Shown here: positions 40,271-45,241 of the stretch, one piece after another
How positions within the stretch are numbered: position 1 is the stretch's first letter
Layout of the letters: every line of letters starts with the position of its first letter
Assembly (NCBI GenBank): GCA_009691845.1
Contig: SIAJ01000041.1
Coordinates: 1 to 45,241, forward strand
Origin: Gemmataceae bacterium
GTDB taxonomy: Bacteria > Planctomycetota > Planctomycetia > Gemmatales > Gemmataceae
Length of the DNA stretch: 45,241 bases
Direction of reading: 5' to 3'
Notes under the pieces: model-generated
What the model was told of the DNA's origin: nothing
The model's input: only the letters and a program-made list of their open reading frames with translations
Databases searched by the model: none
Made by a program: the position numbers and the translations under genes

Positions 40271-42292
40271 TCAATCGGGATAAACGAACTCATTCAAATT
40301 CAAAATCACTCGGGCAAGTTGCTCGCGGGCCTGTCGTCCATTCCCGGCCTTTGAGAGGAATGCGCTCAACGTTGCGCTTTCGTTTGCCGTCGCGGGCCTG
40401 CAGAGGGTCAGGCGATAAGCCAAATCGATCTGCTTGACATGATCGGTTCCCGCTTCTCGTTCGAGCCGATCGACCAGATGCCTCGCCTGGTGGTTGATGA
40501 ACTCGCCGTTGAATAAGGTCAGCGCTTGCGGCGAAACCGTCGTCGTCATGCGTTTCGCGGAACTGCGGGCGGTGTCGCACAGGTCGAGCGTTTCTAGCAA
40601 CGGGTTCGTCAAGGCCCGCTTCACCACGGCATAGATCGTTCGCCTGGAGGCCGTGCGTTCGTCGGACGGTTTCCACACTGTGGCCGGGTCGCTGTTCCCT
40701 TCGAGGGCCTCTTTCGGAATCGGCAGGAACACGCCGGGCCCACCCATCTCGCGATTCAAGCGGCCACTGACTGCCAGCACGCTATCGCGAATGGCTTCAA
40801 CCTCGAGCCGGCGATAGGAGAACTTCCAGAGCAGCCGATTTTCCGGATCGACCGCGGGCTGCGTTTTGAGTTCCGCTGGCTGATTGGACTGGCGATAGGT
40901 GTGGCTGCCCAGAATCAGCCGGTTCAGTTTCTTGATCGAATAGCCTTCTCGAATGAACCAGTCGGCCAACCAATCGAGCAGGTCGGGGTGCGAGGGTTTT
41001 TCGCCGTGGGTACCGAAATCGCTTTCACTACGAACCAGGCCGTCGCCGAAATGCCATTGCCAAACGCGATTGACGATAACGCGGGCCGTCAGCGGGTTGG
41101 CCGGCTCGGCAATCCAGTTGGCGAGCGAGAGTCGCCGTCGCGTGGTGAGAGAATCGGGCTTCAAGAACTCGGGTTGTTTCTCGGCCAACACGGTGGGCAC
41201 GCCAGGCCCGACTTTCGCACCGGGTCGAGCGACGGATCCACGCAGCAGGATCGTGGTCGTCGGTGCAGTGGGAGAGGGTTCGGTCATGAAGTAGCCGAGC
41301 ACCGGATCGGGAATCTCCCGCTTCAACGCATCCATCTGTGTCGATGCGAGATTGTAACCGCCGCCTGCCAACATGCGAACGGAGTTGTTCATCCGCTGAA
41401 GGTCCGCGATGGCGCGATCGCGCTTCGCCATGATTGCGCGTTGCTCACGCGTGACGGCGGGTGCGTCCTGATCGGTGCGGCCCGATTGGGGTCGTTTCAA
41501 CGGGTCGAACACGGCCACCAGCTTGTAGTAGTCGTGCATCGTCAGCGGTTCAAATTTGTGGTCGTGACAACGGGCGCACCCGACCGTGAGGCCGAGAAAA
41601 ACCTGGCTCGTGGTCGAAACGATGTCGTCGAGTTGATCGAAGCGGTCGGTTGCCGCATCGGCCGGTTCGTCGTCCCACGGGCCCAGGCGATGGAAGCCCG
41701 TGGCAATGATTGTTTCAATGGAAGAGTCGGTGAGTTCGTCGCCGGCGATCTGTTCTTTGAGGAAGCGGTCGTACGGTTTGTCGGTGTTGAACGAACGAAT
41801 CACGTAGTCGCGATAACGCCAAACGCTCGGCTTCATGGCATCACGCTCGTAGGCGTTCGTGTCCGCATACCGAGCGAGGTCGAGCCAACGACGGGCGTAG
41901 CGTTCGCCATACGTGGGACGTGAAAGCAGATCGTCGATCGCGCGATCGAGAGCGATTGGCGAAGGATCGCGAAGAAACGTGTCCTGTTCCTCCAGCGTCG
42001 GCGGAAGACCCGAGAGGTTCAAATACACTCGGCGAAGAATGGCTCGCGGCTCGGCAGCGGGTGCGGGTTGCCAGCCTTTCGCTTCCAGCTTGGCGAGGAT
42101 GAACGCATCAACCGGATTGCGGATTGTAGACTGGGGATCGCGGACTTTCGGCACCGCAGGCCGAGCGACGGAACGGAACGCCCAGTGTTCGCGATCCTTC
42201 GCCTTGATCTTGGAGTCGTACTGATTGGGCGTGGGGAATTGCCCAGCGGCGAAAGTCGGCGCGAGAATGACGAAAAGAAGAGGGACACGCAT
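40271..42292 (-). CDS. PSCyt2 (DUF1549) - PSD1 (DUF1553) protein lacking PSCyt1
   Basis: 673 residues from the ATG at 42292, which opens a signal peptide ending FAAGQF. The PSCyt2 domain (about 55-265) starts with NPVDAFILAKLEAKG and ends with a CxxCH (GCARCHDHKFEP, 239-243). PSD1 (about 390-640) begins LANWIAEPANPLTARVIVNRVW and continues to the QALTLFNGEFINHQARHLVDR segment. Unlike 8577-11795 it has no N-terminal PSCyt1 haem motif and no beta-domain insert. Presumed periplasmic; partner of the convergent DUF1501 gene. The bases upstream code for in-frame charged repeats that overlap the next gene and are not credible. Confidence 0.87.
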   Translation of the reverse strand: MRVPLLFVILAPTFAAGQFPTPNQYDSKIKAKDREHWAFRSVARPAVPKVRDPQSTIRNPVDAFILAKLEAKGWQPAPAAEPRAILRRVYLNLSGLPPTLEEQDTFLRDPSPIALDRAIDDLLSRPTYGERYARRWLDLARYADTNAYERDAMKPSVWRYRDYVIRSFNTDKPYDRFLKEQIAGDELTDSSIETIIATGFHRLGPWDDEPADAATDRFDQLDDIVSTTSQVFLGLTVGCARCHDHKFEPLTMHDYYKLVAVFDPLKRPQSGRTDQDAPAVTREQRAIMAKRDRAIADLQRMNNSVRMLAGGGYNLASTQMDALKREIPDPVLGYFMTEPSPTAPTTTILLRGSVARPGAKVGPGVPTVLAEKQPEFLKPDSLTTRRRLSLANWIAEPANPLTARVIVNRVWQWHFGDGLVRSESDFGTHGEKPSHPDLLDWLADWFIREGYSIKKLNRLILGSHTYRQSNQPAELKTQPAVDPENRLLWKFSYRRLEVEAIRDSVLAVSGRLNREMGGPGVFLPIPKEALEGNSDPATVWKPSDERTASRRTIYAVVKRALTNPLLETLDLCDTARSSAKRMTTTVSPQALTLFNGEFINHQARHLVDRLEREAGTDHVKQIDLAYRLTLCRPATANESATLSAFLSKAGNGRQAREQLARVILNLNEFVYPD

Positions 42293-42336
42293 GAGAGAGA
42301 TTATCTCATACGTGTCCCCGGTAGGCAATCGTCTGG

Positions 42337-43209
42337 TTATTTCTTCTTCGGGTCCGGGGTCTTCTTCGGGTCCGGGGTTTTCTTCGGCTCCGGCACGATC
42401 CACAAGTGCAGCGTGTATTCTTCGCCTTCGCTCGTGATCGTAATGGTCTTGTCTGGCTTCCAGTCGCCGAGCGTGAAGCGATGGGAAACGACGCGGGCAC
42501 CTGGCTTGAGCGCCTTCTGTAGAACCGGGCTGAGCTTCGCACCCAGGTCATCGCCGATGTACAGAAGAACGACCGTCGCTTCGCCGCAATCCTTCTCAGT
42601 CATCTTCAAGATGTCGCCTTGAACGACCGTGACTTTGTCTTCCAATTTGGCTGCCTTGATCTTCACCTGGGCCTCGGCCACCATTTTCGGGTCGATGTCA
42701 TTGCCAAAACCCTTCTTCGCGCCGAATTTTTGGATCGGCCGAATCAGCATGACCGCGTCGCCGCAACCGTAGTCGTGAACGACGTCGTCCTTGGTCATCT
42801 TGGCCAATTCGCACATCTTGTCGACGACATCGTCCGGCGTCGGCACCCAGCGGACTTCGATGCGATCGGGAGTCTTCTTGTCTTCCGTGCGCACATCAAT
42901 CGAGATGGTTTCGCCGGCCTTGAACGTGACTTCACGGGTGCGGATGATCTTCGTGTAGTTGTTCGGAATGATGGTCGCTTCAATCTTGTACGCGTAGGTC
43001 TTGCCCGGCTCCAGGTCCGGCGTGGTGAACACGCGGACGTTGTCCTTCAACGAAGCCGGTTCCTCTTGCTTCTTGCCTTCAATGGTCACTTCGGTTCTGG
43101 TCGGCTTGTCCGGCACGACGAGCTTGATGATAGCCGGAGCTTTCTTGTCTTGAGCCAACACGGGAAGTGCCATGAGCACCGCCGTCAGGCCAATCATGAG
43201 TGATCGCAT
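42337..43209 (-). CDS. Exported TIGR03000 domain fused to a SAM-methyltransferase-like domain (copy 1)
   Basis: 290 residues. Signal peptide MRSLMIGLTAVLMALPVLAQ (cleavage near residue 20). Residues about 25-110 are the planctomycete TIGR03000-type beta domain (PDLEPGKTYAYKIEA, TREVTFKAGE). Residues about 120-275 resemble a class I SAM methyltransferase: motif I YGCGD at 147-151, acidic D171-x-D173, VVQGD near 205-209, and LLYIGDDLG. The glycine motif is intact. The C-terminus ends in a repeated lysine/proline tail. An exported methyltransferase would need SAM outside the cytoplasm, so either the leader is not cleaved, or the domain has another ligand. Paralogue of 43290-44174. Confidence 0.82.
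   Translation of the reverse strand: MRSLMIGLTAVLMALPVLAQDKKAPAIIKLVVPDKPTRTEVTIEGKKQEEPASLKDNVRVFTTPDLEPGKTYAYKIEATIIPNNYTKIIRTREVTFKAGETISIDVRTEDKKTPDRIEVRWVPTPDDVVDKMCELAKMTKDDVVHDYGCGDAVMLIRPIQKFGAKKGFGNDIDPKMVAEAQVKIKAAKLEDKVTVVQGDILKMTEKDCGEATVVLLYIGDDLGAKLSPVLQKALKPGARVVSHRFTLGDWKPDKTITITSEGEEYTLHLWIVPEPKKTPDPKKTPDPKKK
42343..42396. repeat. 18-base tandem repeat in the C-terminal codons
   Basis: Two exact 18-base copies (42343-42360 and 42361-42378) plus a third degenerate copy (42379-42396) encode the KTPDPK-type tail of the 42337-43209 protein. Prone to slippage, so tail length may vary between strains (inference). Confidence 0.85.
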
Positions 43210-43235
43210 GGTGTCTTGCTCCTGTTGAGTGAGGA

Positions 43236-43293
43236 GTAAAGAGGAAGGAGTGAGGAGTCGGCGGAGAAATTCTCCTCACTCATTACTCGTTAC
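43236..43293. repeat. Inverted repeat between the two methyltransferase-like genes
   Basis: Arms 43236-43257 and 43272-43293 match at 19 of 22 positions, with a 14-base centre. The right arm overlaps the stop codon of the upstream paralogue (43290-43292), and a T-run (CTTTTTCT) follows on one side, so terminator function is plausible. Confidence 0.7.
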
Positions 43294-44174
43294 TTTTTCT
43301 TTTTGTAGTCGCCCGTCTTCTCCTTGCCCGTGATTGTCCACACGTGCAACTCGAAATCCTCGACGCCGTATTCCCCCTCACGAGTGACCGTGACGGTCTT
43401 GTCGGGTGCCCAATCGCCCATGATAAAGCGATGCGAAACCACGCGCGAGCCAGCCGGCATATGTTCCCACAGCGAAGGACGCAGGCGGATGTTCAACTCG
43501 TCGCCCATGTACAGCATCATCACGGTCACGTCCTTCAGATCGTCGGCCGTGAGCTTGAGGGCATTTCCTTCCTTCACCGTGATCTTGTCCGCAAGACCGG
43601 CTTTCTTGACATTGTCCACGGACTCGGCGACCTTCTTCGGGTCGAGGTCGGTCCCCTTACCCTTCTTCGCGGCGAAGTCCTGGACAGCCGTGATGACCAT
43701 GATGGCGTCGCCGCAACCTGGATCCATGACGACATCGTTCTTGGTGACCTTGGCCAGTTCGCACATGTCTTTCACGACGATGCGGGGCGTCGGCACCCAG
43801 CGGATCACGACGTTGTCCGCGATCTTGTCGTCTTTTTTCCGCAGGTCGAGCGTAATTTCCTCGCCGGCCTTGAAGGTCACTTCGCGGGTGCGGACGATCG
43901 TGGTGTAATTATTTGGCGTGATGCTCGCTTCGATCTTGTAGGCGTAGGTCTTGCCTGCTTCGAGGTCGGGCGTCACCAGAATTCGAACGCCATCCTTGGT
44001 GGCCTTGTCGTTGGCTTCCAGGTCCTTGCCTTCGACCTTGAGCGTGACCTTCGAGGGCGATTCCGGAAGGAGCAATTTGATGGTGGCCGGGGCCTTCTTA
44101 TCCTGGGCCAAGCCGACTAGGCCAAACGTCAGAGCGATCACAGCCGCGAACAATCGCGGTCGGGCCATCAACAT
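43290..44174 (-). CDS. Exported TIGR03000 domain fused to a SAM-methyltransferase-like domain (copy 2)
   Basis: 294 residues; ATG at 44174, with a second ATG two codons later. The leader MARPRLFAAVIALTFGLVGLA is a signal peptide. The beta domain (GKTYAYKIEASITPNNYT, REVTFKAGE) and the methyltransferase part align along their length with copy 1: motif I PGCGD at 152-156, then TDLDPK near 175-180 and LYMGDEL. It keeps WVPTP and MCELAK. The tail is a lysine run without the PDPKK repeat. Copy 1 follows 80 bases downstream. The two are recent to moderately old duplicates and both keep the motifs, which argues for a real function. Confidence 0.83.
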   Translation of the reverse strand: MLMARPRLFAAVIALTFGLVGLAQDKKAPATIKLLLPESPSKVTLKVEGKDLEANDKATKDGVRILVTPDLEAGKTYAYKIEASITPNNYTTIVRTREVTFKAGEEITLDLRKKDDKIADNVVIRWVPTPRIVVKDMCELAKVTKNDVVMDPGCGDAIMVITAVQDFAAKKGKGTDLDPKKVAESVDNVKKAGLADKITVKEGNALKLTADDLKDVTVMMLYMGDELNIRLRPSLWEHMPAGSRVVSHRFIMGDWAPDKTVTVTREGEYGVEDFELHVWTITGKEKTGDYKKKK

Positions 44175-44258
44175 GGTGAATCTCCAAAAGGTGCAAGAAG
44201 AGGGTGAGGATTGTGTTACAGGCGAGCGAGCGAGATGGCTACGGAAATGGCCGGGAAT

Positions 44259-44322
44259 GTAGCCGCGTTGGTTACAACGCGGGTTGCGTCGCGAAATCCC
44301 GCACTCTCACGAGTGCGGCTAC
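44259..44322. repeat. Paired hairpins with alternative outer stem
   Basis: Two perfect 8-base stems with 4-base loops, 44263-44282 and 44299-44318. In addition GTAGCCGC at 44259-44266 is complementary to GCGGCTAC at 44315-44322, so an outer stem can compete with both hairpins. It lies between the exported methyltransferase start and the end of the SPFH gene. Confidence 0.75.
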
Positions 44323-44338
44323 GAAACGCGTCTATCAC

Positions 44339-45241
44339 CTACCGCTTTCGTGGCGGCACCACCGTGGTGAGATCCAGCCCATCCGCCCCGAGATAGGCGT
44401 CGAGCAATTCCACACGGCCACGGCTACGAAAACCCTGCCAAACACGGCTCATTTCGTCCCACCAGATAGCCGTCAGCACGTCGGAATTATTCAGTTTGAG
44501 CTTGCGATATTGCTCGAGCCGCTTCGTGAATGAGTCGGCTTCCGCCTGAGCGAGTGCCTTTTTGGTGGCCGCGTAGCCGAGAGCTTGCTGGGTGTACTGG
44601 AATGCCGTGGCCTCCGAATCGTGCTTCATTCGGGCTGATTCCTGATGGGCCCGCTGCTCCTGAGCCCGTGCAGCGGACTGGGCGGTGTTCACTTCCTCGA
44701 ATGCGGAACGCACTTCATCGGGCGGGGCCAAATAAACAATGCTGGCCTGCTGAATCTTCACCCCGAGCCGTTGCGGCTCGACGCGAGCCTGCACGCGACG
44801 AACCAACCAGCTGGGCAGGGCTGCATTGCCGGTCAGCAGAACCTCGTCCACGAGCCGGCCGGACACCCACTCGCCCAGCGCTGCCTCGGTTTCGCGCGCA
44901 ATCACGCCGTCGATGCGGTCTTTCTGGGCCACATAATCTTCGAGATCGTTCGTGGTCTCACCGACCGCGTAGTCGATGGCGACTTGCACGTTGACGAGAT
45001 TTTGATCGCCCGTGAGGAATTGCCCAGCCGGGTTGTCTTCGGAGGCTTCCGGCCGATAGCCGACAGGCACCCGTCGAACCGTGGCCGTGGGCACGCGGTC
45101 GAGCCGATCGATGCCATAAGGCAGGCCGATCCAGAGCCCGGGCCCGGGATGAGCGACAACCTTGCCGAGTCGCCGCACGACGGCACGCTCCTCGGGACGA
45201 ATCTGAGCAACGCCCGTGAGGAGATACAGAGCCAGTGCAAC
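44339..45241 (-). CDS. HflK-like SPFH/band-7 membrane protein, 5' end outside the window
   Basis: The stop is at 44339 and the frame is open to the right edge: the last 63 bases add an N-terminal membrane segment VALALYLLTGVAQIRPEERAV before VRRLGKVV, so the real start is beyond 45241 and at least 300 residues are present. SPFH features: HPGPGLWIGLPYGIDRL, GDQNLVNVQVAIDYAV, YVAQKDRIDGVIARETE and the coiled coil ARAQEQRAHQESARM. These match HflK-type proteins, which form inner-membrane complexes controlling the FtsH protease. The partner HflC or FtsH gene may lie outside. A GTG at 45178 is only an internal codon. Confidence 0.85.
   Translation of the reverse strand, partial: VALALYLLTGVAQIRPEERAVVRRLGKVVAHPGPGLWIGLPYGIDRLDRVPTATVRRVPVGYRPEASEDNPAGQFLTGDQNLVNVQVAIDYAVGETTNDLEDYVAQKDRIDGVIARETEAALGEWVSGRLVDEVLLTGNAALPSWLVRRVQARVEPQRLGVKIQQASIVYLAPPDEVRSAFEEVNTAQSAARAQEQRAHQESARMKHDSEATAFQYTQQALGYAATKKALAQAEADSFTKRLEQYRKLKLNNSDVLTAIWWDEMSRVWQGFRSRGRVELLDAYLGADGLDLTTVVPPRKR

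Noticed and set aside
42343..42396. CRISPR array
   Set aside because: Units are directly adjacent, in coding frame and without spacers; no cas genes are present.

Overview
The window looks like a chromosomal segment of a planctomycete, most likely of the Gemmataceae. It is GC-rich and holds three DUF1501 proteins, two PSCyt2/PSD1 (DUF1549/DUF1553) proteins, two proteins carrying the planctomycete TIGR03000 domain, a membrane-anchored Ser/Thr kinase, and many small secreted or one-helix membrane proteins of the type seen in that family. Outer-membrane style beta-barrel proteins (28291-29277 and the C-terminus of 25039-28038) indicate a diderm envelope. I see no rRNA, tRNA or CRISPR array. All calls come from reading the sequence and recalled family features; no database search was run.

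Layout. 73-3789: cytidine deaminase, a small membrane protein, a zinc alcohol dehydrogenase resembling the phosphonate-associated HpnZ type, and a membrane-anchored protein with a pseudopilin-like tail. 3792-6967 (minus): UDP-glucuronate decarboxylase, a secreted PQQ-type propeller and two overlapping YkgJ-type cysteine-cluster proteins. 7163-13489 (plus): DUF1501, a 1072-residue cytochrome-type PSCyt1/PSCyt2/PSD1 protein, a small protein and a second DUF1501. 13535-16667: ArsR-type regulator, an AT-rich intergenic region, two small lineage-type proteins and a Ser/Thr kinase. 17209-21238: a four-gene row of membrane-anchored proteins, three of which start with the same short signature. 21377-24933: a zinc-ribbon protein, then three secreted minus-strand proteins including a glycosidase-like and a sialidase-like propeller. 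25039-29277: a very large M1-type peptidase joined to an Omp85-like barrel, divergent from an outer-membrane barrel protein. 29449-35429: cupin, GT39-type glycosyltransferase, iron alcohol dehydrogenase, MogA and a molybdopterin oxidoreductase. 35543-38667: an HTH/hypothetical pair and a decayed nuclease locus in lower-GC DNA. 38842-42292: a convergent DUF1501 / PSCyt2-PSD1 pair. 42337-45241: two tandem exported TIGR03000-methyltransferase proteins and an HflK-like SPFH protein running off the right edge.

Best candidates for something undescribed: (1) the 17209-21238 operon; (2) the peptidase-barrel fusion; (3) the paired exported methyltransferase-like proteins; (4) a nuclease gene broken by one in-frame TAA next to a shortened HNH gene; (5) a 14-base TGTAC-repeat element shared by two distant promoters; (6) at least nine long intergenic inverted repeats of several unrelated sequence families, some abutting start or stop codons.
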